From NCBI GenBank assembly GCA_900540375.1, contig UQFS01000009.1, forward strand, positions 40,523 to 104,522: 64,000 nucleotides of DNA, given 5' to 3'. Both the position numbers and the translations under genes were made by a program. This DNA comes from an uncultured Prevotella sp. (GTDB lineage: Bacteria; Bacteroidota; Bacteroidia; Bacteroidales; Bacteroidaceae). Shown piece after piece: positions 1 to 8,254 of this stretch. The notes below the pieces were generated by a model, which did not search any database, was not told the origin of the DNA, and was given only the letters and a program-made list of their open reading frames with translations. The first letter of the stretch is position 1. Each line of letters begins with the position of its first letter.

Positions 1-1540
1 TCTCCTTCATGGTGGAGATATACTCCACGCGGAAGGGCAGCACGTTGCGGTCGCGGATGGCATCCACGATGGTATAGGTATGCAGCTTGTCGCCGAAGGC
101 CTGTGTCGTTGTCTTCAGATTCGGGTTGCCGCTTGTGCTGGCGTTTTGCGCGAAGATAGGAGTGCCGGTGAAGCCAAAGATATAATAATGCCTGAACTTC
201 TTTGTGATGAGCGTGTGCATGTCGCCGAACTGTGAGCGATGGCATTCGTCGAAGATGAATACGATCTGTTTTTGCGTGATGTCTTTTACTTCATTCTCGA
301 AGGTCTTGTTTTTCAGCATCGACGCTAATTTCTGTATCGTCGTGATGACGAGCTTCTTCTGCGGGTCGCTGCTGCCCAACTGTCGGCGCAGGATATTGGA
401 GCTGCTGTTGCTGTTGGTCGCTCCTTTCTCAAAGCGGTCATACTCTTTCATCGTCTGATAGTCCAAGTCCTTGCGGTCGACGACAAAGACCACCTTGTCG
501 GTGAAGCCGAGCTGTGTGGCCAGTCGTGCCGTCTTGAAGGAGGTCAGCGTCTTGCCCGATCCTGTCGTATGCCAGATATAGCCGCCGGCCTTGATGCTGC
601 CTTCCCAATGATAGTTGTGGGCAATGATGATGCGGTTGATAATCTTCTCCGTGGCACAAATCTGATACGGACGCATGACCATCAGCAGTTGCTCGCTCGT
701 GAAGATGCAATATTTGGCGAGGATGTTGAGGAGGGTGTGCTTGGCAAAGAAGGTTGCCGTGAAGTCCATCAGGTCGGTGATGGGCACATTCCGCTCGTCA
801 GCCCACCAGGATGTAAACTCAAAGGAGTTGCTGGTGTGCTTGCCTTGCCCCGGCTTTTGGTGACCGCTGTTCTGCTTGACATGGGCAAAACGCGTCGTGT
901 TGCTATAGTATTTCGTCTCCGTGCCGTTGGAGATGATGAAAATCTGCACGTATTGGAAGAGGCCGGTACCACTCCAAAACGACTCGCGCTGGTAGCGGTT
1001 GATTTGGTTGAAAGCTTCACGGATGGGCACACCACGGCGTTTCAGCTCCACGTGGACGAGCGGGAGGCCGTTGACGAGGATGGTCACGTCGTAGCGGTTG
1101 TCACGGTTGCCACCCTCCGGGATATATTGGTTGATGACTTGCAGACTGTTGTTGTGGACATTCTTCTTGTCGAAGATGCGGATATTCTTTTGCTCACCGT
1201 TGTCGAAGAGGAAGGTCTGCACATGGTCCTCCTGTATCAACTGCGTCTTTTCCACGATGCCATTATTTTGATCGGCCAGAATGGTGGTATAGAACCGCTT
1301 CCACTCCGCGTCGTTGAAGGAGATACCATTGAGTTTCTCCATCTGAGTGCGCAGGTTGCTGATGAGATCCCGCTCAGTGTGCAACGGCAGATATTCATAA
1401 GCCTGGCCTTGCAGTCGTTGGATCAACGCCTTTTCCAGCTCGGCCTCGCTCTGATATTGCGTTTCCGTCCGCTCCTCGGCTTGGTAGTTAGCAACGACAG
1501 TCGATTTAGGATTCTCGATAACTATTTTGTGGTTGGGCAT
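1..1540 (-). CDS. hsdR: Type I restriction enzyme, R subunit (HsdR), N-terminal part; runs off the window
   Basis: ATP-dependent translocase/endonuclease subunit of a type I restriction-modification complex. Reading from the ATG at 1538-1540 gives an N-terminal PD-(D/E)xK nuclease region (Asp in NRYDVTIL, then HVELKR) and further on a SF2 motor with Walker A (TTGSGKTL, about 540-575) and Walker B/DEAD-like box FDECHRSQFG (about 220-250). About 513 codons are present and the frame stays open to position 1, so the 3' half lies outside the window. The start overlaps the 3' end of the upstream four-helix gene by 19 bp, suggesting translational coupling. The G-rich 9-bp repeat lies directly upstream of the ATG. 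No frameshift was seen here, but the partner hsdM is broken, so restriction activity is doubtful. Confidence 0.9.
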   Translation of the reverse strand, partial: MPNHKIVIENPKSTVVANYQAEERTETQYQSEAELEKALIQRLQGQAYEYLPLHTERDLISNLRTQMEKLNGISFNDAEWKRFYTTILADQNNGIVEKTQLIQEDHVQTFLFDNGEQKNIRIFDKKNVHNNSLQVINQYIPEGGNRDNRYDVTILVNGLPLVHVELKRRGVPIREAFNQINRYQRESFWSGTGLFQYVQIFIISNGTETKYYSNTTRFAHVKQNSGHQKPGQGKHTSNSFEFTSWWADERNVPITDLMDFTATFFAKHTLLNILAKYCIFTSEQLLMVMRPYQICATEKIINRIIIAHNYHWEGSIKAGGYIWHTTGSGKTLTSFKTARLATQLGFTDKVVFVVDRKDLDYQTMKEYDRFEKGATNSNSSSNILRRQLGSSDPQKKLVITTIQKLASMLKNKTFENEVKDITQKQIVFIFDECHRSQFGDMHTLITKKFRHYYIFGFTGTPIFAQNASTSGNPNLKTTTQAFGDKLHTYTIVDAIRDRNVLPFRVEYISTMKE

Positions 1541-2247
1541 GGGGTTGATGGGGTTGATGGGGATGATGGGAATGATGGGGTTGATGGGGATGATGGGGTT
1601 GATGGGGTTGATGGGGATGATGGGGTTGATGGGGACTGTGGGGAGGATGGGGAGGACTTTGCGCTATTTTCCCCATGGCCCCCATAGCCCATATTTCCAC
1701 CATATCCTCTGTATTGCGTTCTTGCTCGGTACATCTGTTCCTTGAAGCCGCCGTTGGCAAGAAATTGCTGCTTGAGCCATTCGATGTAGCCCTTCAGGAG
1801 GACATCTTCCTGATGGATGAGCGTAATGGCGATATTGGCGATGGTCTCGTCGCTTCTACTACGTATGCGCTCCCTATAGTCAGCCGAGTCGAGATGATTG
1901 CGGCAGAAGACGCGTGTTTGTCGGCAGCGTGGGTCATCAAAGCTCCACTGCTGGAGGTTGCGCACGCGGAGGTAGTCCTCGTAGTCGAGTAGGAGTTCAT
2001 GCAGGCTGGCACGGTCCACGTTGATGAGCTTCAGCTTCATCTCTGTGGAAGTCACTCCGTCTATATATCCTTCAGCGAGATTTTGCTTCCCGGAGCGCGC
2101 AGCCTGAATCATTTGGTCTATCGTCCTGTCTCCGATTTTAAGGTACTTATGAGCGAAATAGAACGTGATGTCGTAGATGCATTCCGCTTTCTTGAAGGCC
2201 TTTAGAGAATGGTAGTCGCCACGCTGGTCAAGGAAATCATTGCTCAT
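1522..2247 (-). CDS. Four-helix-bundle-suffix domain protein with repetitive P/S/T tail
   Basis: 241-residue protein. Residues 1-180 match what I know as the four helix bundle suffix family, related to the four-helix protein encoded in 23S rRNA intervening sequences: MIQAARSGKQNLAEGY and the later IANIAITLIHQEDVLLKGYIEWL are typical. The C-terminal ~45 residues are a Pro/Ser/Thr repeat encoded by the 9-bp tandem repeat. The MSNDFLDQ start is preferred over an ATG about 100 bp upstream, because that one lies upstream of the promoter at 2273-2303. The gene sits between the DUF2442 gene and hsdR and overlaps hsdR. Such proteins are often found beside restriction and transfer genes; the function is not known. 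Confidence 0.8.
   Translation of the reverse strand: MSNDFLDQRGDYHSLKAFKKAECIYDITFYFAHKYLKIGDRTIDQMIQAARSGKQNLAEGYIDGVTSTEMKLKLINVDRASLHELLLDYEDYLRVRNLQQWSFDDPRCRQTRVFCRNHLDSADYRERIRSRSDETIANIAITLIHQEDVLLKGYIEWLKQQFLANGGFKEQMYRARTQYRGYGGNMGYGGHGENSAKSSPSSPQSPSTPSSPSTPSTPSSPSTPSFPSSPSTPSTPCPTTK
1542..1658. repeat. 9-bp tandem repeat, G-rich on the plus strand, about 13 units
   Basis: Thirteen consecutive 9-bp units, mostly GGGTTGATG or GGGATGATG, with the last three degenerate (GGGACTGTG, GGGAGGATG, GGGAGGACT). Because the unit is 9 bp, the repeat stays in frame with the four-helix gene on the minus strand and encodes its Pro/Ser/Thr tail. It ends 1-2 bases before the hsdR ATG. The plus strand, which is the template for these genes, carries a run of three or four G every 9 bases separated by 5-base spacers, a pattern that can form G-quadruplexes. 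Copy number changes would lengthen or shorten the tail without frameshifting it. Confidence 0.95.
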
Positions 2248-2272
2248 AGATGTCAATCGTTTTTGTCTGTTG

Positions 2273-2303
2273 CAAATATAGCCATGTTTTTCCAAACGGC
2301 AAA
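2273..2303 (-). promoter_or_regulatory. Bacteroidota-type promoter in direct-repeat copy 1 (four-helix gene)
   Basis: On the minus strand TTTG, a 19-base spacer, then TATATTTG, the Bacteroidota primary sigma consensus. It lies within a 61-bp segment (2270-2330) repeated at 2964-3024 with one mismatch. The expected RNA start is only about 15 bases before the MSNDFL start codon. Confidence 0.75.
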
Positions 2304-2377
2304 GAGAAAGTGGGGAAAACATTTGGCAGTATTCTATGATTGGGTACAATGCGTGATAATTGAGATGTAGGCAGATG

Positions 2378-2713
2378 CTATGCGTTATTCGTTGTCGAGG
2401 AGCCGGTAGGGGCTAATGGCTCTGCCACACAATCATGACTTTGTGGTGCGGGTCTGTAGACAGCCGAGTCTTCGGTGTCGGTAAGCGCGCAGAGGTGGTT
2501 GTCGTAAAGCATCCCCTCCAAGTTGATGTCCTCGTCGAGGTCAGGCCAATGTATGTCTTTGCCGTTGACAACGAAGTTAGCCAGTTGTGCCGGTGTTGCA
2601 TGGCGGAAACCTCTCATCGTGTAGAGGTCATAATTGGCAGTCTTTCCCCCCTCGGTCATCGCAAAGAGTTGATGCCCGTCCAGCCAAACGCGAGTGATGT
2701 AAAGTTTATCCAT
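2378..2713 (-). CDS. DUF2442 domain protein
   Basis: 111-residue protein from MDKLYITRVWLDG. The pattern of a short N-terminal strand, a FAMTEGGKTANYDLYTMRGF-like core and HATPAQLANFVVNGKDIHWPDLDEDINLEGML is typical of DUF2442, a small family usually encoded next to a DUF4160 gene. Its ATG overlaps the end of the DUF4160 gene by 8 bp, so the two are translationally coupled. The C-terminal ~35 residues after LCALTD have no recognisable motif. The pair is often discussed as toxin-antitoxin-like, but I see no direct evidence of activity. Confidence 0.8.
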   Translation of the reverse strand: MDKLYITRVWLDGHQLFAMTEGGKTANYDLYTMRGFRHATPAQLANFVVNGKDIHWPDLDEDINLEGMLYDNHLCALTDTEDSAVYRPAPQSHDCVAEPLAPTGSSTTNNA

Positions 2714-2951
2714 GATTCTCCTCCTTAAAATAATCTTTCCAACGATCGATAATAATCGCCTTGTTCTCTTCAATAACAGATTCAATAAGCAATATATCAT
2801 GTTTCTTAAAACCATGATTATAGCTTTGCTCTACAGGATCGACATTGTATTTAGCTTCATGCCCATCTTTCAATACATGTATGTGGATGGGTGCATGGTC
2901 ATTGCTGTAGAACATGAATCTGAACCCGAAGAAAATGAATATAGTAGGCAT
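2706..2951 (-). CDS. DUF4160 domain protein
   Basis: 81-residue protein beginning MPTIFIFFGFRFMFYSNDH. The HAPIHIHVLKDGHEAKYNVD core with clustered His residues is the DUF4160 signature. The start at 2949-2951 is chosen because the promoter in repeat copy 2 (2967-2997) lies just upstream; an ATG farther out at 2996 would lie inside that promoter. It forms a two-gene unit with DUF2442 inserted between hsdS and the four-helix/hsdR genes. Confidence 0.8.
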   Translation of the reverse strand: MPTIFIFFGFRFMFYSNDHAPIHIHVLKDGHEAKYNVDPVEQSYNHGFKKHDILLIESVIEENKAIIIDRWKDYFKEENHG

Positions 2952-2963
2952 TATGTTTCTTTT

Positions 2964-3024
2964 TTGCAAATATAGCCATGTTTTTCCAAACGGCAAAAAG
3001 AAAGTGGGGAAAACATTTGGCAGT
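2964..3024. repeat. 61-bp direct repeat, copy 2 (copy 1 at 2270-2330)
   Basis: The two copies, 694 bp apart, match at 60 of 61 positions and both carry a complete promoter. They bracket the DUF4160/DUF2442 pair, so the pair plus one copy looks like a unit created by duplication or recombination. Confidence 0.95.
2967..2997 (-). promoter_or_regulatory. Bacteroidota-type promoter in direct-repeat copy 2 (DUF4160-DUF2442)
   Basis: Minus-strand TTTG, 19 bases, TATATTTG. It lies inside the second copy (2964-3024) of the 61-bp direct repeat, which differs from copy 1 (2270-2330) at one base. The predicted transcript would have a leader of about 10 bases. Confidence 0.75.
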
Positions 3025-3079
3025 TATCCAATAAATTCGTAGATTTGCAGAATAAGATATAGAAACTATGGATTCATAG

Positions 3080-3265
3080 CTACATGCTTGCAAGTCCAAC
3101 ATTCATCTCGACATTGCCATCAAGGCCGCTCATGAGGGTGAATACTTTGAAAGCGATGACATCCACACGATTATGATATGGAATGAGAAACATCACTTGC
3201 AGGGTGCGGCTGCACCCTGCAAGCGAATCATCCGACACCTAATCATAAACAATAGTTGGTCATGA
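3080..3265 (+). pseudogene. Unidentified gene remnant (about 61 codons, no proper start)
   Basis: An open frame on the plus strand follows an in-frame TAG at 3077-3079 and ends at TGA 3263-3265. It encodes a natural-looking peptide (DIAIKAAHEGEYFESDDIHT, then IMIWNEKHH) but has no start codon in its first 30 codons. It is convergent with hsdS and overlaps its end by 6 bp. I do not recognise the family. Most likely it is the 3' end of a gene cut off by the rearrangement that produced the 61-bp repeat. Confidence 0.4.
3196..3223. terminator. Perfect 12-bp hairpin downstream of hsdS (possible terminator)
   Basis: CTTGCAGGGTGC, loop GGCT, GCACCCTGCAAG. It lies 37 bp past the hsdS stop on the minus strand and within the remnant ORF. 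No T-tract follows on either strand, so intrinsic termination is uncertain. Confidence 0.4.
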
Positions 3266-3835
3266 CTTTCGCTTGAAGGTCAGCAGCTGGTCACGGTAAT
3301 ACTCGTATTGCTTTTTTCTCGCTTCCAGCTCCGCTTCCAGCTCCGTTTCCAGCGAAGTAAAGTTGTCCAGGATGCGAACAATCTCACGCTGAACAGGGAG
3401 GGGAGGAACGGGAATCTCAAATAATGAGTACTTTGAAATCCAATGTCTTGCATGGTCTTGGGGCTCAAATTTTATGCAGGACATGGCAAAGTAAACATAC
3501 CGAAAATCTATATCAGTAGATATAGGCCTTAGCATTTTCATTGCAGAACTTTTAACCTTAAAGTCAAAGTCAACCCAATGAAAGGAAGTTGTGAAATCAT
3601 CGAATATAATGGTGGGATTGCTTTTGCTTGCCGAATAGATACCATCTGTTTCGTTTGTATACCCAAGTATAAAACTTTGTCCTGCAGTTAATACAGGTGT
3701 TGAATAAGAATCATCATAATCTGTACTCTTGACTATGTACTTTGATGGCTGTTCATAACCGAGGACTTCTCCCAGTTTCTTATACTCCACCCCATCCGGG
3801 CAGTATTTCTCTATGAGTTGCTTGATTGTGTTCAT
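3260..3835 (-). CDS. hsdS: Type I restriction specificity subunit (HsdS), single-TRD half-length form
   Basis: 191 residues, about half of a normal HsdS (about 400). It has a leading MNTIKQLIEKYCPDGVEYKKL region, one target recognition domain (about residues 20-140), then IPVPPLPVQREIVRILDNF and a coiled-coil helix with repeated ELEAELEARKKQYEYYRDQL, which is the central conserved spacer where the second TRD would normally follow. It stops right after that helix (LTFKRKS). Half-length HsdS proteins can work as homodimers recognising a palindromic bipartite site, but truncation by recombination at the conserved region is equally possible. Its ATG is 2 bp downstream of the hsdM stop. Confidence 0.85.
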   Translation of the reverse strand: MNTIKQLIEKYCPDGVEYKKLGEVLGYEQPSKYIVKSTDYDDSYSTPVLTAGQSFILGYTNETDGIYSASKSNPTIIFDDFTTSFHWVDFDFKVKSSAMKMLRPISTDIDFRYVYFAMSCIKFEPQDHARHWISKYSLFEIPVPPLPVQREIVRILDNFTSLETELEAELEARKKQYEYYRDQLLTFKRKS

Positions 3836-3837
3836 CT

Positions 3838-5393
3838 TTACGCTTCTTGAAGTTCCGCGACGATTTTGTCTATCTCGGTGCGCAGCACATTCTCTTTTGC
3901 CACGATCTCGGCGATGCGCTGGTTGAGCTCGTGGATATCAATTTTCTCCGTGTTGTCCTCCGGCTCGACGTATGACGAGACGCTGATGTTGGCATCATTG
4001 TCGAGGATATCGTCGTTGGAGACGAGACGTGCGAAGTGGTCCACGTCCTTGCGCTCATGCCATGCGTCGTAGATATGCCGGATGTTGTCGGCGGCGAGCT
4101 TGTTCTTGTTGCCCTCATGGACAAACTCCTTCGAGGCGTCGATGAAAAGGATGTTGGCGTCGGCCTTGCTCTCTTCCTTAGCACGATGATACAGGTGGCA
4201 ATGGAGACACCGAAGAAAAGGTTGTCGGGCAGCTGGATGACGGTATCGACGAAGTTGTTTTTGATGAGGTAGCTCCTAATCTTCTGCTCCGCGCCACCAC
4301 GATAGAGCACGCCGGGGAACTCTACGATGGCTGCTGTGCCGTCGGTGGAGAGCCAGAAGAGCATGTGCATGGTGAAGGCGAGGTCGGCCTTGCTCTTGGG
4401 AGCCAACACACCGGCAGGAGCGAAACGCTCGTCGTTGATGAGGATAGGGTTGGCGTCTCCCTCCCACTTGATGCTATAAGGGGGATTGGAAACAATGGCA
4501 TCGAAAGGCTCGTAGTCCCAGTGCTTCGGGTCTTTCAGCGTGTCGCCGAGCTGGATGTCGAACTTGTCGAAGCCCATGCCATGAAGAAACATGTTGATGC
4601 GGCAGAGGTTGTAAGTCGTCGGGTTGATTTCCTGGCCGTAGAGTGGCGGACAGTCGCCGCCCATGATCTTCTTGAACTGAAGCAACAGCGAACCCGAACC
4701 ACAGGCCGGGTCGTAGGCCTTCTTGATTCTCTTCTTGTCGCCGATGGCTATCTTCGCCAACAATCGGCTCACCTCCTGTGGTGTGAAAAACTCGCCGCCG
4801 CTCTTGCCCGCATTGCTGGCATACATCGTCATCAGAAACTCGTAGGCATCGCCGAAAGTGTCGTTGACCGTCTGGTCAATCGGGTTGCCAAGGTTGAGGT
4901 CAGCGATGGCATTGAGAATCTTCACCAACTTCTCATTGCGCTGCGACACTGTGTTGCCAAGCTTCGGGCTGTTGGTATCCACGTCGGAGAAGAGCCCTTT
5001 GATGTCCTGTTCCGAGTCGTTGCCATTGGCCGAGTTCTCGATATGAGTGAAGATGTTTCCGAGCGAGATATTGAGATTCTCGTCTTGTACCGCCCGCTGC
5101 TGCACATTGCAGAAGAGCTCGGAAGGCAGGATGAAATAACCAATCTCTCCGACCATCTGCGCACGCGCCACCTCAGCGTTCTCATCCGCCATCTGCGTAT
5201 AGTCGAAGGTGCCGCCCTCAGCCTCCTCGACGAGCTGATTGGCGCGTCGGGTGATGTTCTCGGATATGAAGCGGTAGAAGAGCATGCCGAGGACGTAGCT
5301 TTTGAAGTCCCATCCGTCGACGCTCCCCCGTAAGTCGTTGGCGATTCTCCATATCGTCTTATGGAGCTCAGCGCGTTCCTGTTCTTTTGTCAT
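3838..5393 (-). pseudogene. hsdM: Type I DNA methyltransferase subunit (HsdM), interrupted by a frameshift
   Basis: N6-adenine methyltransferase subunit. From MTKEQERAELHKTIW the N-terminal helical domain is followed by the AdoMet motif DPACGSGSLL and the catalytic NPPY (SNPPYSIKW). After CIIVLRK at about 4169-4181 the frame shifts: the original frame continues as a nonsense Ser/Arg/Thr-rich tail, while the correct sequence (SKADANILFIDASKEF, then HIYDAWHERKDVDHFARL) resumes in another frame and runs to TAA 3838-3840, giving the expected ~517-residue family length. The shift falls in a GA-rich stretch (AAGGAAGAGAGC), consistent with slippage. It may be a real mutation, a phase-variable site or an assembly error. 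The catalytic motifs are upstream of it; the lost C-terminus contacts HsdS. Confidence 0.85.
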
Positions 5394-5467
5394 TGCTTGG
5401 TTTTTAATTCTTTTTGAAGTCACATGAGCCCGATGTGCACATGAGTGACCATAAGCGTATATGATGG

Positions 5468-7306
5468 TTAGCTCAGCTCCAACCCTAATGAGACTCTTAG
5501 CTTCTCAAACGCGGCGTTTTCCTTTCTCAGGTTGTCAAAGACTTCGCGCTTGGTGAAGACTTTCTTGGCAGTGCCCGTGTCGGCGAGACGTAGGGTCAGC
5601 TGGATGTTGTCATTGTGGAGCGTCACCTGCATCGTGCGACAGATCTTCCGCTTGATCTCGTTGAGTTGGCTGAGGAAGATCTCGTTGTCGATGACCGCCT
5701 CAATGTTGGGATAGTCCGTGATGTGCGGTGTGATGTTCTTCAGTCTGGACGCCAGTCCTACGAACTTCTGTGGCATACGGTTGCACATCTGTACCCACTG
5801 CAAGGCGAGTTCTTCTTCCGTGAATCGCTTTGTCGTTTCCCCGTCAGTTGTCTTTTCCGGTGCATCGAGAGGGGAAGCCTCTTCCTTTTTCTTTTCCGGA
5901 TGCAGCATTGACTGAAAGGTCATGCCGATACTGCTCAGCTTCAGATGAGGTCCTTTGACCATCGTGGGTTGCTGTGTGCCCGTGGCTGCGGGCTGTCCTG
6001 CATTTGCCGTGGCAGTGGTAGCGACGGCAGCTGCTGGCTGACTTGTTGTCGTAGGGGCGTCAGGGGCCGCGCCGACAGGTGTTGCCGGCTTACGGTTGGT
6101 CTTCACCGACCCGGTTACCTGCGGGACCGTATTGGCCGGTGATTTCGTGATATGCTTAAACAGGTTTTTCAACATCTTGGGGCTACGCCCCGCACCGGCA
6201 CTGTCGTCGTCGGGCTGGGTGATTTGTGCCACCCGAATCAGCGTCAACTCTACGAGCAGCCGCTTATTGCTGCTTTGACGGTAGTTGATGTCGCACTCGT
6301 TCAGAATGCGCAGTGCACGATAGAGGAAGGGCGTCGGGCATTTGGCAGCCTGCTCCTGAAAGCGCTTACGCTGCTCGTCGCTGGTTTCAAGCAGCGGCAA
6401 GGTCTGAGCGTCCTTGGCCATCATCACGTTGCGGATGTGGGTGGCGAGACCCTGCACGACGCCTGAACCGTCGAAGCCCTTGGAAATGATTTGGTTGAGC
6501 AAGAGCATGATGTCGCTGACCTTGTTCTCAAGTGCCTGATCGACCATGCGAAAATAATAGTCGCTGTCGAGAACGTTGAGATCCTCAATGACACCTTTAT
6601 AGGTGATGTTGCCTTGGCAGAAGCTCGTCACCTGGTCAAAGATAGACAGCGCATCGCGCATGCCGCCGTCGGCTTTCTCCGCGATGACATCCAATGCCTG
6701 TTCCTCATAGGAGATGCCCTCTTTCTCAGCCACCATCTTCAGATGGTTGACAATGCGTGGCACGGTCATACGCTCAAAGTCGTAGATCTGACAGCGAGAG
6801 AGGATCGTGGGCAGAATCTTATGTTTCTCAGTTGTGGCCAGAATAAACACCACGTGTGCAGGCGGTTCCTCCAGTGTCTTGAGAAATGCGTTGAAGGCAG
6901 CCTGGGAGAGCATGTGCACCTCGTCGATGATGAATACCTTATATTTGCCGTTCTGAGGCGGGATGAGCGTCTGCTCCATGAGCGTTTTGATGCTGTCAAC
7001 AGAATTGTTGGAGGCTGCATCGAGCTCGAAGATGTTCATCGAGCGTCCCTCGTTAAACGCCTTGCAGCTTTCGCACTGATTACAGGCTTCACCGTCCTCG
7101 GCGGGATTTTCGCAGTTGATCGCCTTGGCAAAGATGCGCGCGCATGTCGTCTTGCCTACGCCTCGCGGTCCACAGAAGAGGTAGGCATGAGCGAGCTTTC
7201 CGCTTTTGACTGCATTCTTCAGTGTAGTCGTCAACGCTTCCTGTCCAACGACTGAACTGAAGGTCATTGGGCGATATTTGCGTGCGGAGACGATATAGTT
7301 ATTCAT
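5468..7306 (-). CDS. dnaX: DNA polymerase III subunits gamma/tau
   Basis: 612-residue clamp-loader ATPase. Walker A CGPRGVGKTTCARIFAKA near residue 45, a zinc-binding Cys cluster (INCENP...CNQCESC), Walker B DEVHMLSQAAFNAFLKTLEEPP, sensor ATTEKHKILPTILSRCQ, then clamp-loader domain III and an Ala/Thr/Pro-rich linker (about 375-460) before a C-terminal tau-like domain. The start MNNYIVSARKYRP is chosen because that is the conserved N-terminus and the promoter at 7352-7382 lies just upstream, while the farther ATG overlaps the promoter. It is transcribed away from the ftsB-like gene. Confidence 0.95.
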   Translation of the reverse strand: MNNYIVSARKYRPMTFSSVVGQEALTTTLKNAVKSGKLAHAYLFCGPRGVGKTTCARIFAKAINCENPAEDGEACNQCESCKAFNEGRSMNIFELDAASNNSVDSIKTLMEQTLIPPQNGKYKVFIIDEVHMLSQAAFNAFLKTLEEPPAHVVFILATTEKHKILPTILSRCQIYDFERMTVPRIVNHLKMVAEKEGISYEEQALDVIAEKADGGMRDALSIFDQVTSFCQGNITYKGVIEDLNVLDSDYYFRMVDQALENKVSDIMLLLNQIISKGFDGSGVVQGLATHIRNVMMAKDAQTLPLLETSDEQRKRFQEQAAKCPTPFLYRALRILNECDINYRQSSNKRLLVELTLIRVAQITQPDDDSAGAGRSPKMLKNLFKHITKSPANTVPQVTGSVKTNRKPATPVGAAPDAPTTTSQPAAAVATTATANAGQPAATGTQQPTMVKGPHLKLSSIGMTFQSMLHPEKKKEEASPLDAPEKTTDGETTKRFTEEELALQWVQMCNRMPQKFVGLASRLKNITPHITDYPNIEAVIDNEIFLSQLNEIKRKICRTMQVTLHNDNIQLTLRLADTGTAKKVFTKREVFDNLRKENAAFEKLRVSLGLELS

Positions 7307-7351
7307 ATATAATAATATGTTGTTTGTTGATATGTATTGATTAAGATAATG

Positions 7352-7382
7352 CAAAGATACATTTATTTACGTGAAAGGCAAA
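7352..7382 (-). promoter_or_regulatory. dnaX promoter
   Basis: Minus strand TTTG, 19 bases, TATCTTTG; about 45 bp before the dnaX start codon. It is back to back with the plus-strand promoter at 7401-7431. Confidence 0.75.
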
Positions 7383-7400
7383 ACAAAACTTCGGTTTTAT

Positions 7401-7431
7401 TTTGTATTTATCTGCGTTTACAGTACCTTTG
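7401..7431 (+). promoter_or_regulatory. Promoter of the ftsB-like operon
   Basis: TTTG, 19 bases, TACCTTTG; about 30 bp before the start codon at 7461. The -33 elements of the two divergent promoters are only about 18 bp apart. Confidence 0.75.
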
Positions 7432-7460
7432 CAATTAAATTCTGTTGAAATCATTGGTGC

Positions 7461-7826
7461 ATGAATACCAAACTGAACATGATACTCCGTCTGATGGCGC
7501 ACTACAAATACTTGATCACGATTGTGGCCGGTGTCGCCATGGTGGGCTTTCTCGATGAGAACAGCCTGCTCAGGCATGTGCAGTACCGGTTGAAGATCAG
7601 TGAGCTCAACGATCAGATAGAAATGTATAACGAGAAAAACGAGGCTGCCACCCATGAACTTCGTGAGTTGCGACTGCATCCGAAGGCTATCGAGAAGATT
7701 GCCCGCGAGCGCTACTTCATGAAAGCTGACGACGAGGATATCTTCATCCTCAGCACGGATGTGCAGCGAATAGACAGCGACAAGATACAACAAGACAATG
7801 AACAACTCTATCAAACCAATCAGTAA
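7461..7826 (+). CDS. FtsB/DivIC-family septum formation initiator
   Basis: 121-residue bitopic membrane protein. A short cytoplasmic N-terminus is followed by one transmembrane segment (YLITIVAGVAMVGFL, about residues 17-31) and a periplasmic coiled coil (ISELNDQIEMYNEKNEAATHELREL), then the conserved PKAIEKIARERYFMKADDEDIFIL segment typical of FtsB/DivIC. It probably links FtsL and FtsQ in the divisome. The next gene starts 29 bp before this one ends, so the two are coupled. Confidence 0.85.
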   Translation: MNTKLNMILRLMAHYKYLITIVAGVAMVGFLDENSLLRHVQYRLKISELNDQIEMYNEKNEAATHELRELRLHPKAIEKIARERYFMKADDEDIFILSTDVQRIDSDKIQQDNEQLYQTNQ

Positions 7827-8238
7827 AGCGCTCAGCATCCTGTTTATGGCTGGCGGCGCGTTGATGGTGATTAGTGCCGGATGCTTTGTGTTCTTCTGGC
7901 ATCGTGAGCTAATGTGCTGGATCTTCCTGTTGGGAGCCGTCCTTTTTACGCTGGTACAAGCCCAGCAGACCTATTTAGGCGACGATTTGTCGTTGAAGCG
8001 TCTGAAGCGCATCCAGAGCATGGCCGGTCTCTGCTTCATCGTTGGCGGCATGCTCATGGCCGATACCGCCTATGGATTTTTCTGCCCCCTGTTTCACAAC
8101 TACATTGACTATGTGACCTACCTTTATAATAAATGGGTGGTCTTTTTGTTGATAGGTGCTGTCATCGAAGTGTACACAGTGCATCGAATCGATTATTTGC
8201 TCTCCAAAAAAAATATAAAAGGTCAGCGCTTTCACTAA
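7798..8238 (+). CDS. Conserved four-TM membrane protein, function unknown
   Basis: 146 residues with four hydrophobic segments (about 10-32, 39-56, 73-92, 112-131) and a basic C-terminus. It overlaps the ftsB-like gene in another frame. I recognise it only as a small inner-membrane protein commonly found in this position in Bacteroidales; no catalytic motif is visible. Confidence 0.75.
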   Translation: MNNSIKPISKALSILFMAGGALMVISAGCFVFFWHRELMCWIFLLGAVLFTLVQAQQTYLGDDLSLKRLKRIQSMAGLCFIVGGMLMADTAYGFFCPLFHNYIDYVTYLYNKWVVFLLIGAVIEVYTVHRIDYLLSKKNIKGQRFH

Positions 8239-8254
8239 ATAGCATTAATTTTCT

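Noticed and set aside
1542..1658. CRISPR-like array
   Set aside because: Units are 9 bp, contiguous, with no spacers; they encode part of a protein.
569..1687. Long plus-strand open frame with Asp/Gly/Val repeats (about 370 codons)
   Set aside because: It is antisense to hsdR and the four-helix gene; the repetitive GDDGVDG section only reflects the 9-bp repeat. hsdR has conserved motifs on the other strand.
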